A stretch of DNA of 10,000 bases from positions 1 through 10,000 of the forward strand of contig NZ_JAIWNS010000026.1 of NCBI RefSeq assembly GCF_020216685.1, in the 5' to 3' direction. Positions 1 to 6,006 of the stretch are shown here, one piece after another. The translations under genes were made by a program, and so were the position numbers. The stretch's first letter is position 1. Each line of letters opens with the position of its first letter. This DNA comes from Methanospirillum hungatei (lineage in GTDB: Archaea > Halobacteriota > Methanomicrobia > Methanomicrobiales > Methanospirillaceae). A model generated the notes under the pieces. It ran no database searches. It had not been told where the DNA came from and saw nothing but the letters and a program-made list of their open reading frames with translations.

Positions 1-474
1 CAGGAATTCTTAAAGAATATCCATGTTGCCCGTGCCCAGACATCTGATCACCAGATGCTCCTTATCGAGACATCCCGTGAGCTTGCAGAGGAACTGAAAG
101 CTGCAGGAAAGCCGGTCAAACTCGTGATCGTGGACTCACTCACCGGTCTTTTCAGATCAGAATATGCAGGCCGGGGCACCCTTGCAGAACGCCAGCAGAA
201 ACTGAACCGTCACATGCATGATATCTTCAAGCTCTGTGACGAGTACAATGCCATCGGTCTTGTGACCAACCAGGTCCAGTCCAATCCGGCAGTTTTCTTT
301 GGTGACCCGACAAAACCTATCGGAGGAAATATCGTCGGGCATACCGCCACCTTCAGGGTATACCTGCGCAAAAGCAAGGGCGGAAAGCGTATCTTCCGGC
401 TTGTTGACAGTCCGAACCTGCCGGAAGGGGAAGCAACGTTCCTGGTGGAAGAGGGCGGTCTTCGGTCCTGCTAG
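1..474 (+). CDS. radA: DNA repair and recombination protein RadA (C-terminal part, 5' end outside window)
   Basis: RadA is the archaeal RecA/Rad51-family recombinase that forms ATP-dependent filaments on single-stranded DNA and catalyses strand exchange in homologous recombination. The frame is open from base 1, so 157 C-terminal residues are visible; the N-terminal helix-hairpin-helix domain and Walker A lie upstream of the window. Seen here are Walker B (LVIVDS, visible residues 41-46), the L1 region around [14 protein letters not shown] (53-66), the glycine-rich DNA-binding L2 loop from [11 protein letters not shown] to PIGGNI (92-111), and the carboxy-terminal ATP cap [10 protein letters not shown]. 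The ending GGLRSC is typical of archaeal RadA. The phosphoglycolate phosphatase gene follows 35 bases downstream on the same strand, so the two may be cotranscribed. The family assignment is secure. No defect is visible in the part present. Confidence 0.96.
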   Translation, partial: QEFLKNIHVARAQTSDHQMLLIETSRELAEELKAAGKPVKLVIVDSLTGLFRSEYAGRGTLAERQQKLNRHMHDIFKLCDEYNAIGLVTNQVQSNPAVFFGDPTKPIGGNIVGHTATFRVYLRKSKGGKRIFRLVDSPNLPEGEATFLVEEGGLRSC

Positions 475-509
475 GTCCACAATTATAGGAGTATAATAGG
501 AGTGTATCT

Positions 510-1208
510 GTGTTACGGGGAGTGATAACCGATATCGATGGAACACTGACTGATGAAAAGCGCAGACTTTCGACTGCTGCCATAGAGACAATACGAAAGC
601 TCCAGGAGAGTGGTATAGAGGTGGTGCTCTCATCAGGCAACACCTCCTGTCTTCTCAAGGGGCTCTGCAAGCTCATTGGCACCGGTGGAACCTTCATCGG
701 GGAGAATGGCGGTGTGTACCGGATCGGGTTTCAGGGTTCCATGCAGGTTATGGCAAACCGGGATATTGCAGTTAAGGCGCTGAACCTGCTGGAAGAATAT
801 TATGCGAAAAAAGGCATCCGTCTTGAGCTCTACTCCCACCAGGAGCGGTATTCTGATATCGCGTTTGCCCGTGAGGTACCGGTTGAAGAGGTCAGATCCC
901 TTCTTTCAGGCTGGCCGGTGGATATCATGGACACAAACTTTGCTATCCACATTCACGAGGCCGGTATTGATAAAGGAAGAACATTTCAGATCGTTGCAGA
1001 GCAGCTGGGTATAAAACCTGATGAGTTCCTTGGCATTGGAGACTCTGAGAATGATATCGGGATGATTAAGGCTGCAGGAACCGGCTGCTGCGTTGCAAAT
1101 GCTCAGGAAGATGTACGGAATATCTCTGACTATTGCTCATCAGTTCCGTACGGCGAAGGCTTTGTTGAGATAATGAGGATGTACTTTCCTCACATTCTTG
1201 CAAGGTAA
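510..1208 (+). CDS. Phosphoglycolate phosphatase, archaeal HAD type IIB
   Basis: This 232-residue protein is a cytoplasmic HAD-superfamily phosphatase of the archaeal phosphoglycolate phosphatase type, which hydrolyses 2-phosphoglycolate to glycolate and phosphate. All catalytic motifs are visible: motif I DIDGTLTD (8-15, nucleophile Asp8 and acid/base Asp10), motif II SSGN (41-44), the motif III lysine in IDKG (Lys155), and motif IV GDSEND (177-182) with the Mg-binding aspartates. The C2-type cap lies roughly at 80-150, giving the usual size of the archaeal family. The start is GTG at 510, preceded by AGGAG at 498-502 with seven bases of spacing; a second AGGAG lies at 487-491. The gene ends inside the oppositely oriented PRC-barrel gene (19 bp overlap). 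The HAD class is certain. Substrate is inferred from family resemblance, and a sugar or other small phosphoester is possible. Confidence 0.9.
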   Translation: MLRGVITDIDGTLTDEKRRLSTAAIETIRKLQESGIEVVLSSGNTSCLLKGLCKLIGTGGTFIGENGGVYRIGFQGSMQVMANRDIAVKALNLLEEYYAKKGIRLELYSHQERYSDIAFAREVPVEEVRSLLSGWPVDIMDTNFAIHIHEAGIDKGRTFQIVAEQLGIKPDEFLGIGDSENDIGMIKAAGTGCCVANAQEDVRNISDYCSSVPYGEGFVEIMRMYFPHILAR

Positions 1209-1441
1209 CGATCTACCACAATAAAGTCTTTTATGTCCCTGACGGCTTCGAAGGGGATAAGCATCCGGTCTCCGTCCAGGGTATATCCGGTTGTATCAAA
1301 GGACTGATCAGGCTCCAGCACCAGGTCTGTGATCAGGCCTGTATCAAAATCTACCATCAGATTGCGAAGTGATCCGATTGCTTTCCCGTCATTGGTCACG
1401 ATCTGTTTCCGTGAGAGTGTGCGGGCAAGTATGGACTTCAT
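1190..1441 (-). CDS. Stand-alone PRC-barrel domain protein (possible CdpB-like)
   Basis: An 83-residue protein consisting of one PRC-barrel domain and nothing else. It has the typical pattern of a short lead helix, 'TNDGKAIGSLRNLMVDFDTG' (residues 16-35), a beta-strand with DLVLEP (39-44), and the closing IPFEAVRDIKDFIVVD segment (62-77). PRC-barrels occur in photosynthetic reaction centre subunit H, in RimM, and as small archaeal proteins. In haloarchaea such proteins (CdpB1/CdpB2) work with SepF and FtsZ in cell division. Length and single-domain form fit that group, but similar archaeal PRC proteins have no known role, so this is only a hypothesis. The ATG overlaps the methyltransferase TGA (ATGA, 1438-1441) and no Shine-Dalgarno is visible, so translation is probably coupled. 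The 3' end overlaps the phosphatase gene tail to tail by 19 bp. Confidence 0.85.
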   Translation of the reverse strand: MKSILARTLSRKQIVTNDGKAIGSLRNLMVDFDTGLITDLVLEPDQSFDTTGYTLDGDRMLIPFEAVRDIKDFIVVDRYLARM

Positions 1442-2490
1442 ATATCAGATTTCGGTTGTATCCAATAATAAATCTCCCGATCAGATTCCGGTGTCTCCGG
1501 TTTTCGTCCGGGTTTTATACCGGTCTGTTTAAGGGCTTTTTCTATCGACCAGTACCCCCGGTCAAATTCCTCTTGTAATTGCTGGTTTACTTCTTTCTGT
1601 GAAAGACTGGTCTGGTTCAGCTCGTTATACCTTTTCCTGAGCTGCTCTGTCTCCTCCGGACTCCAGGTTTTCCGGGTTCGTTTCCTGCCGGGTTCTTTCG
1701 GGGTCTGTGCGGTATCAAGAAGAAATCCGGGGACTACTGCCATCATCTCATCAATCTTCGCATCAAACATGACCGGTGAGATCTCAAACCCGGTTGCTCT
1801 CCGCAGGAGTCCGATTGCAGTCTTTGCGGTTGAGAACCCCCCAAGAAAGAGGTCACACACGAGATCACCCTCATTACTGCTATACTGGATGATCTTACTA
1901 AGTAGAGCGGTCGGGAGTTCGTTTTTATTCTTCACTTTCCCTGGTTTATACTCCCGGTTGATGATCCAGACATCCTCCCGATCCTGGTAATTGAGCGATC
2001 CCCCGTTCTCATCCTTTTCAGCAAGCGATATCCTGCACTCGGTGTTGAAGGTCCGCTTTCCCCCTGGCTTTGCATAAAAGAGGATATGGTAATGTGATGA
2101 GACATACTTCAGGCTGGTAAATACCCCGAAATTATACCGCCAGATGATATGGTTTACCTCTTCAAGACTGGTTTCGTAGAGTGCATTGAGAATATGACGA
2201 AGGTGGGTATATCCGGAGACGATATAAAGAGAACCACCCGGCCGGAGGATTCGTTCGGCCTGTAAAATCCAGGCTTTGGTGAATGATTCGTACTCCTCCG
2301 CCGGAATCTCCACATATCCGTCGGTGACAAATGATTCGTTCCGGTTATAGTGCCGGTGGAGTTTGTCTCCTTCAATCCCATAGGGAGGATCGGTTATGAT
2401 CAGATCAACTGAGTTGTCAGGAATGAGCGCTGCTCCCTCTATGCAGTCGCCGTTGTAAAAAATGCCATGCGATGTCGTAAATGAACGCAT
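1438..2490 (-). CDS. Orphan site-specific DNA methyltransferase, beta class, with Myb-like C-terminal tail
   Basis: A 350-residue S-adenosylmethionine-dependent DNA amino-methyltransferase. The catalytic motif IV DPPYG (34-38) precedes the AdoMet-binding motif, here DLFLGGFSTAK (213-223), so the order is that of the beta class. ERILRPGGSLYIVSG (79-93) and the segment ending in NELPTALLSKII (190-201) match the motif V-like and motif X regions. DPPY in this class most often goes with N6-adenine methylation. Motif I is divergent (FLGGF rather than FxGSG). After the catalytic domain a basic linker (PGRKRTRKTW, 267-276) leads into a Myb/SANT-like segment (about 274-330), probably DNA-binding. No restriction endonuclease is nearby, so it looks like an orphan enzyme. 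It follows the CBS regulator by 11 bases, with GGTGG at 2495-2499 as a modest binding site, and overlaps the PRC-barrel start. Base composition resembles its neighbours. The recognition site cannot be read from sequence. Confidence 0.9.
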   Translation of the reverse strand: MRSFTTSHGIFYNGDCIEGAALIPDNSVDLIITDPPYGIEGDKLHRHYNRNESFVTDGYVEIPAEEYESFTKAWILQAERILRPGGSLYIVSGYTHLRHILNALYETSLEEVNHIIWRYNFGVFTSLKYVSSHYHILFYAKPGGKRTFNTECRISLAEKDENGGSLNYQDREDVWIINREYKPGKVKNKNELPTALLSKIIQYSSNEGDLVCDLFLGGFSTAKTAIGLLRRATGFEISPVMFDAKIDEMMAVVPGFLLDTAQTPKEPGRKRTRKTWSPEETEQLRKRYNELNQTSLSQKEVNQQLQEEFDRGYWSIEKALKQTGIKPGRKPETPESDREIYYWIQPKSDI

Positions 2491-2501
2491 AAATCCACCG
2501 G

Positions 2502-3380
2502 TTAGTTGGTCGGCAGTGTCCGGAAGATGTCAGACTGTGTCAGAATGCCTACCGGCCGGTTCTCTTCAAAAACCACGAGCCGCCCGATTGAACGTTCCTT
2601 GAACTTTCTGATAACTTCATACAATTGGACCGATGCATCGGCATAGACCACGTCTTCGGTCATGACCTCACAGACCTGGGTGTCCAGGGGCAGGTCCTGC
2701 TCAATAGCATGAAGGATGTCTGACATGGTCACAATGCCACGGAGAAATCCCCCGTCCATGACCGGGGCACCATGGATATGATGGGTATTAAAGAGTCTGA
2801 CTGCTTCTTTCAGGGTATTTTTTGTTGATAGCATCTTGATGGGAGTTGTCATGTAGTCCCGGATGGGTTTTTTCGGTAACGACACCATCTCAAGGATGGA
2901 GACGATAAGTGCCGGTTCGTTCTCATCCTTCCCGAAGACCTCGCCCTTGATGAGAAGTTTATTGACCGGGGTTGGTCCGATGGTGATGATATCGCCGTTA
3001 TTGAAGAGTTTCACGCTGCCGATGATCCGAATCTGGGCATGACAGATGTCAGCATGGGAGAGGGTGGTAAAGATGATCTCCCCGACCTTTACCCCTGGAA
3101 CAATCTCGCCATCACGGGAGATCTTGACCTCATAGGCCTCGCCATCATGTTTCAGATGTAACTCCTTGTAGGCAAGTGATGTCGGGTGGTACCCGCCCTT
3201 CGGCCCAGGGATACCATCAACAAGTCCGATGGCTTTGAGTGCCTGCATCTGGTTTCTGACTGTTCCCGGATTGCGTAAGATGATGTCGGCTATCTCCTCT
3301 CCTTTAATCGGGAGAGATTTTTTTTCATACAGGCTGATAAGCGTAATCAGGATGTCGTTTTGAATTGGAGAGAGATCCAT
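2502..3380 (-). CDS. Winged-helix transcriptional regulator with C-terminal CBS pair (COG2524 type)
   Basis: A 292-residue predicted transcriptional regulator. Residues 1-72 form a winged helix-turn-helix: recognition region EEIADIILRNPGTVRNQMQALKA in pieces at 28-50, wing GPKGGYHPT at 59-67. The middle (about 80-168) is a beta-rich segment seen in this archaeal family. Two CBS motifs follow: CBS1 about 172-230 (PIRDYMTTP, GAPVMD, GIVTMSDIL) and CBS2 about 235-290 (VCEVMTEDVV, IGRLVV, GILTQSDIF). A CBS pair usually binds adenine nucleotides or AdoMet, so DNA binding may respond to such a ligand; which one is not visible. The gene heads an operon with the methyltransferase and PRC-barrel genes. 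The ATG has no clear Shine-Dalgarno, and no alternative in-frame start lies just upstream. The leader region holds a perfect palindrome (3509-3522) that could be its own operator. Family is confident, regulon unknown. Confidence 0.9.
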   Translation of the reverse strand: MDLSPIQNDILITLISLYEKKSLPIKGEEIADIILRNPGTVRNQMQALKAIGLVDGIPGPKGGYHPTSLAYKELHLKHDGEAYEVKISRDGEIVPGVKVGEIIFTTLSHADICHAQIRIIGSVKLFNNGDIITIGPTPVNKLLIKGEVFGKDENEPALIVSILEMVSLPKKPIRDYMTTPIKMLSTKNTLKEAVRLFNTHHIHGAPVMDGGFLRGIVTMSDILHAIEQDLPLDTQVCEVMTEDVVYADASVQLYEVIRKFKERSIGRLVVFEENRPVGILTQSDIFRTLPTN

Positions 3381-3508
3381 AGTTATAAACTCATGTAGGC
3401 CTTCATCTTGTCACATTCCCGTTGGAGAGCGTCACAGATACCTTTCCCAAAAGGGATATGTCCCAAGACCGGCTGATCAGGTCTATCAGATTTTATTGCG
3501 TCTATCTA

Positions 3509-3522
3509 CATGATAAATCATG
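3509..3522. promoter_or_regulatory. Perfect palindrome, candidate operator of the CBS regulator operon
   Basis: CATGAT and ATCATG form a perfect 6-2-6 inverted repeat, with a further CATGAT overlapping at 3519-3524. It lies about 130 bases before the regulator start, at roughly the distance from the AT-rich box at 3543-3554 where a minus-strand transcript would begin. A symmetric site at the start point suits a winged-helix dimer, so autoregulation is a reasonable guess. Function is inference. Confidence 0.35.
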
Positions 3523-3542
3523 ATGGTTCTGTTCGGATGTTA

Positions 3543-3554
3543 CGAATAAATAAA
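3543..3554 (-). promoter_or_regulatory. Candidate TATA box for the CBS regulator operon
   Basis: Read on the minus strand this is TTTATTTATTCG, an archaeal TATA-like element in AT-rich DNA. Counting about 26 bases downstream puts the start near 3522, at the edge of the palindrome, and gives a leader of about 140 bases. The call rests on composition and spacing only. Confidence 0.3.
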
Positions 3555-3766
3555 GAATTATTAAGACATTTTCAGAGTAATTTCTACTACAAAAATGGGA
3601 TCGCGTCCATGCTGTTCATTTAAGCTTCATCGTATTTCTCATGCTGAAAGCTGTTTCTCTGCTGATTCACCGGTGTGGTTCTTTGTGCACAATTTGTATT
3701 GGAAACTCGGATAAACTGAGATCTTCTCTCCTTCGCATAAGGATTATTTATTTTGAGGAAAGAGAA

Positions 3767-3988
3767 GTGAGCATGGAACCAAAACGGTTGTACCGGTCCA
3801 GAAAAGATAAGATTCTCGCAGGAATATGTGGAGGTATCGGAAAATATCTTGACATCGACCCGATTATTATCAGACTAATCTTCATCGTCCTGTTACTCAC
3901 GGTTGGATCCGGCATCCTGATATACCTGATCGCCTGGATTCTCATTCCATTAGAACCGGAAGATGCTGAGTTTGTTGTAAAAGAGTAA
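3767..3988 (+). CDS. PspC-domain small membrane protein
   Basis: A small membrane protein of 73 residues made almost entirely of one PspC domain. KRLYRSRKDKILAGICGGIGKYLDIDP is the hallmark amphipathic N-terminal part (it spans residues 6-32), followed by a hydrophobic segment (about 35-61) that probably forms one long or two closely spaced membrane helices, and an acidic tail. In bacteria PspC links envelope stress to the phage-shock response. Archaeal single-domain versions are common and poorly characterised, and no PspA-like gene is in this window. I chose GTG at 3767 because GAGG at 3755-3758 sits eight bases before it. The ATG at 3773 (71 residues) is the alternative, and the open frame from 3641 is rejected because its extra residues do not resemble PspC. 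It stands alone, convergent with the TPR gene. Confidence 0.85.
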   Translation: MSMEPKRLYRSRKDKILAGICGGIGKYLDIDPIIIRLIFIVLLLTVGSGILIYLIAWILIPLEPEDAEFVVKE

Positions 3989-3999
3989 AAAGTGAAAAA
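3987..3999 (-). terminator. Possible T-rich terminator of the TPR gene
   Basis: On the minus strand this reads TTTTT-CAC-TTTTT, about 100 bases after the TPR stop codon and overlapping the PspC stop. Runs of T are the usual archaeal termination signal. There is no strong hairpin. The distance from the TPR gene makes this tentative. Confidence 0.35.
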
Positions 4000-4101
4000 G
4001 GATTTTAGTCATCCGTGTTTGAGTTGGTATATGAATTCATGAGATGAAGGGTATGTCCTGATAACGGGATCTTCTCTTCATTTCTCCAGCGTTACAAAGG
4101 G

Positions 4102-4731
4102 TCAGATATTATATTCCGGGCAGTCAAGCCTGAATCCTGTGTCATATGCTTCGTTCATCTCATCTTTTCTCAGAAGCGCTTTGAGTGCATGACCTTTCTT
4201 TCTCCACAAATATCCTTTTCCAGGCCGCATCTGTATTGCCTTTTCGAAGGCTGAGAGAGCCTCTTCAAACCTGCCAAGTTCCATGAGTGTATCCCCCTGT
4301 TGTTCCCATATCCCGGGATCATCTGGATGTAAGCGGGCTCCCTCCTCATATGCCTCCAGTGCTTCCTGATATTTTCCTGATTCGAAGAGGGCAGAACCCT
4401 TTGATATCCAGGCTGCTGCATGATTCGGATTATTCCGGATAACCTGTTCAAATGTACTGATTGCCTCTTCGAAACGGGTCAGTTCGATAAGGGCACGCCC
4501 TCTGTTCATCAGTGCATCAGGATCAGCAGGGCACAGCCTGATCACCTGTTCATAATCAAGAGCTGCGTTCTGATATCGCTGAATTCTCATGTGAAACACT
4601 GCTCTCATCCTCCATGCATCAGCGTCGTCGGGATGTAACTGGATAAAATTGTCATATTTGCGGACCGCTTCCTCGTACCGTCCTCGTGCATTAAGGTATA
4701 CAGCCTGGTGCAATGATTTGTCTGTGCTCAT
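4102..4731 (-). CDS. Tetratricopeptide repeat protein, six repeats
   Basis: A 209-residue soluble protein built of six TPR units with an exact 34-residue period: the closing proline falls at 34, 68, 102, 136 and 170. Each unit shows the consensus, with W/L at position 4, G/A at 8, [YF] at 11, A at 20 and P at 32-34, for example GRYEEAV, RFEEAI, KYQEAL and RFEEAL. There is no signal peptide, membrane helix or attached catalytic domain, so it is probably a cytoplasmic protein-protein interaction scaffold. TPR proteins of this kind are numerous in Methanospirillum and relatives, and partners cannot be deduced. The ATG at 4729-4731 has AAGGA at 4738-4742 with six bases of spacing. The gene is monocistronic, divergent from the NOG1-family GTPase and convergent with PspC. 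Confidence 0.92.
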   Translation of the reverse strand: MSTDKSLHQAVYLNARGRYEEAVRKYDNFIQLHPDDADAWRMRAVFHMRIQRYQNAALDYEQVIRLCPADPDALMNRGRALIELTRFEEAISTFEQVIRNNPNHAAAWISKGSALFESGKYQEALEAYEEGARLHPDDPGIWEQQGDTLMELGRFEEALSAFEKAIQMRPGKGYLWRKKGHALKALLRKDEMNEAYDTGFRLDCPEYNI

Positions 4732-4808
4732 TGGATTTCCTTGTCAATTCAGATGGAACAATTTGTCAGCCGGGGGGTGAGATCAGATGTAATTAATGAT
4801 GGAATCCA

Positions 4809-4839
4809 GACTGATAAAATAAAAACTTTTTCTTCAGTC
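4809..4839 (-). promoter_or_regulatory. AT-rich element inside a 6-bp inverted repeat, upstream of the TPR gene
   Basis: GACTGA (4809-4814) and TCAGTC (4834-4839) flank an A/T-only core that on the minus strand reads TTTTTATTTTAT after a purine-rich GAAAAAG. This resembles a BRE/TATA pair and would place a start about 60 bases before the TPR ATG. It is equally possible that the repeat is chance. Confidence 0.3.
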
Positions 4840-4957
4840 AGAACGATCATCAGAAATAATTTCCAGAGACAAAGAAGAAAAATGGTCGAGAATTAATCTC
4901 TATTGTGCGAGAATTTTATTGTATCGTTTATTTGTTGGAAGACTGTTAATTATTAGG

Positions 4958-5011
4958 TAGTATATGAAGAGGGGAGTTAGTATATACCTGTACGCGTATA
5001 CATACGGGTGA
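4958..5011 (+). promoter_or_regulatory. Candidate promoter and leader of the NOG1-family GTPase gene
   Basis: TAGTATAT occurs twice exactly 20 bases apart (4958-4965 and 4978-4985), each a possible TATA box. From the first, transcription would start near 4990 and leave a leader of under 30 bases that includes the GGTGA binding site (5007-5011). From the second, the leader would be only a few bases and would lose most of that site. ACCTGTA (4986-4992) pairs with TACGGGT (5003-5009) at six of seven positions, plus one G-U pair, and would cover the ribosome binding site. Confidence 0.35.
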
Positions 5012-5017
5012 AATATC

Positions 5018-5992
5018 GTGAGTTTTGAAAAAATCCCTACCGTTCCCACGGCAGATGAGGTGCTTGACCGGGCACTTCGTCGTGCTGCAAAGAAGATGCG
5101 GGAGAAACCAAATAAAAAGCGGGCAAGCGTTGAGTTTGTTGAAGCTGCCTACCTCTCGGTCCATGATAAACTGGTATCAGTCATTCAGTCTTTTCCTACC
5201 CTATCTGAAGAGCCCCAGTTTTACCAGGATATTGTTGAAATCCTCTGGACTACGGACCGGCTGAAGAAATCCTTAGGTGCTGTCGGCTGGGCTGCCCGAT
5301 GGTCCAAGGATCACCGGGGCGGTCTTGCAAAGGATGTCAGGTACTCTTCAGAAGAGAACTCAATTGCAGCACGGAAAAAGGCAATCGCCCGTCTCTCATC
5401 CGTTGTCCACCAGATTGAAGATGATCTCCTGTTTTTGAATGATGTCCGGAATATTCTTCGGAAACTGCCTACCGTTGAGGATGTTTTCACCATCGTAGTT
5501 GCCGGATTTCCAAATGTCGGTAAATCCTCATTTATACGGAGGGTCTCTTCAGCTGAGCCTGAAGTTGCCTCCTATCCGTTTACCACAAAAGGAATCATCG
5601 TCGGTCATTATTACCACCGGCATGAGAAGATACAGCTCATTGATACGCCCGGTGTCCTGGATCGGCCTGGTATTGAGCGAAATGCCATCGAACGGCAGGC
5701 ATTATCGGCAATTGTGAATATTGCGGATGCCCTCCTCTTTATCCTTGACCCGAGTGCCCATTGCGGGTATCCTCTGGAAGAACAATTAAGGCTCCTTGAG
5801 GAAGTAAAGGGTCTTGTTCAGGTACCGATTGTGGTAGTCGCAAACAAGGCGGATCTTACTAGTATACCTGAATACCCATCCATGTCCACCGGAAGTGGTG
5901 AAGGTGTCCAGGAGATTCTTGATGCCCTGCTTGTCCATAAGGACGGATGGAAACCGAAAAAAGCAAAGGAACCTGAAGAAAATCAGGTTTAA
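5018..5992 (+). CDS. NOG1-family GTPase, archaeal
   Basis: A 324-residue TRAFAC-class GTPase of the NOG1 family (COG1084). Eukaryotic Nog1 acts in maturation of the large ribosomal subunit, and a similar cytoplasmic role in archaea is inferred. Residues 1-155 are the helical N-terminal domain of the family. The G domain follows with G1 GFPNVGKSS (163-171), switch I threonines at 189-190 in YPFTTKG, G3 DTPG (209-212), G4 NKAD (276-279) and a G5-like MSTGSGEG segment. A charged tail (KPKKAKEPEE) ends the protein, and the length is that of complete archaeal members. The GTG at 5018 has GGTGA at 5007-5011, six bases away. The gene is monocistronic, divergent from the TPR gene and convergent with the ABC permease, and its last codons form a terminator-like hairpin. 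Confidence 0.94.
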   Translation: MSFEKIPTVPTADEVLDRALRRAAKKMREKPNKKRASVEFVEAAYLSVHDKLVSVIQSFPTLSEEPQFYQDIVEILWTTDRLKKSLGAVGWAARWSKDHRGGLAKDVRYSSEENSIAARKKAIARLSSVVHQIEDDLLFLNDVRNILRKLPTVEDVFTIVVAGFPNVGKSSFIRRVSSAEPEVASYPFTTKGIIVGHYYHRHEKIQLIDTPGVLDRPGIERNAIERQALSAIVNIADALLFILDPSAHCGYPLEEQLRLLEEVKGLVQVPIVVVANKADLTSIPEYPSMSTGSGEGVQEILDALLVHKDGWKPKKAKEPEENQV

Positions 5993-6002
5993 TTCTGTTT
6001 TT
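5957..6002. terminator. Bidirectional hairpin terminator between convergent genes
   Basis: AACCTGA (5970-5976) and TCAGGTT (5983-5989) form a perfect 7-bp stem with a six-base AGAAAA loop. On the plus side TTTTT follows at 5998-6002. On the minus side the six A bases at 5957-5962 give TTTTTT. The hairpin therefore looks able to stop transcripts from both the GTPase gene and the ABC operon, although it lies inside the last codons of the GTPase. Confidence 0.6.
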
Positions 6003-6006
6003 CCTC

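Larger units (their letters stand above)
3381..3766. other. Intergenic regulatory region, 386 bases, no gene seen
   Basis: This gap separates the start of the CBS regulator (minus) from the PspC gene (plus), so it should hold divergent promoters. It contains an AT-rich stretch at 3541-3600, a perfect palindrome at 3509-3522, and a TCCC-GGGA-TCCC cluster at 3445-3464. The frame of the PspC gene stays open back to an ATG at 3641, but that extension has no resemblance to PspC proteins and I treat it as non-coding. I see no tRNA fold or other RNA gene. Confidence 0.6.

Noticed and set aside
157..633. Long minus-strand open frame opposite radA and the phosphatase start
   Set aside because: It spans two well-supported plus-strand genes, has no recognisable domain and is a shadow frame.
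1438..3380. Restriction-modification or BREX/DISARM-like defence island
   Set aside because: A methyltransferase is present but no nuclease, helicase, PglZ or other defence partner is seen; neighbours are a regulator and a PRC-barrel protein.
3641..3766. N-terminal extension of the PspC protein from an ATG at 3641
   Set aside because: The extra 42 residues look like translated non-coding DNA, do not resemble PspC proteins, and a GAGG at 3755-3758 marks a later start.
4732..5017. Small RNA gene in the TPR/GTPase gap
   Set aside because: Only short repeats and AT-rich promoter-like DNA are present; no stable extended fold or T-run end is visible.
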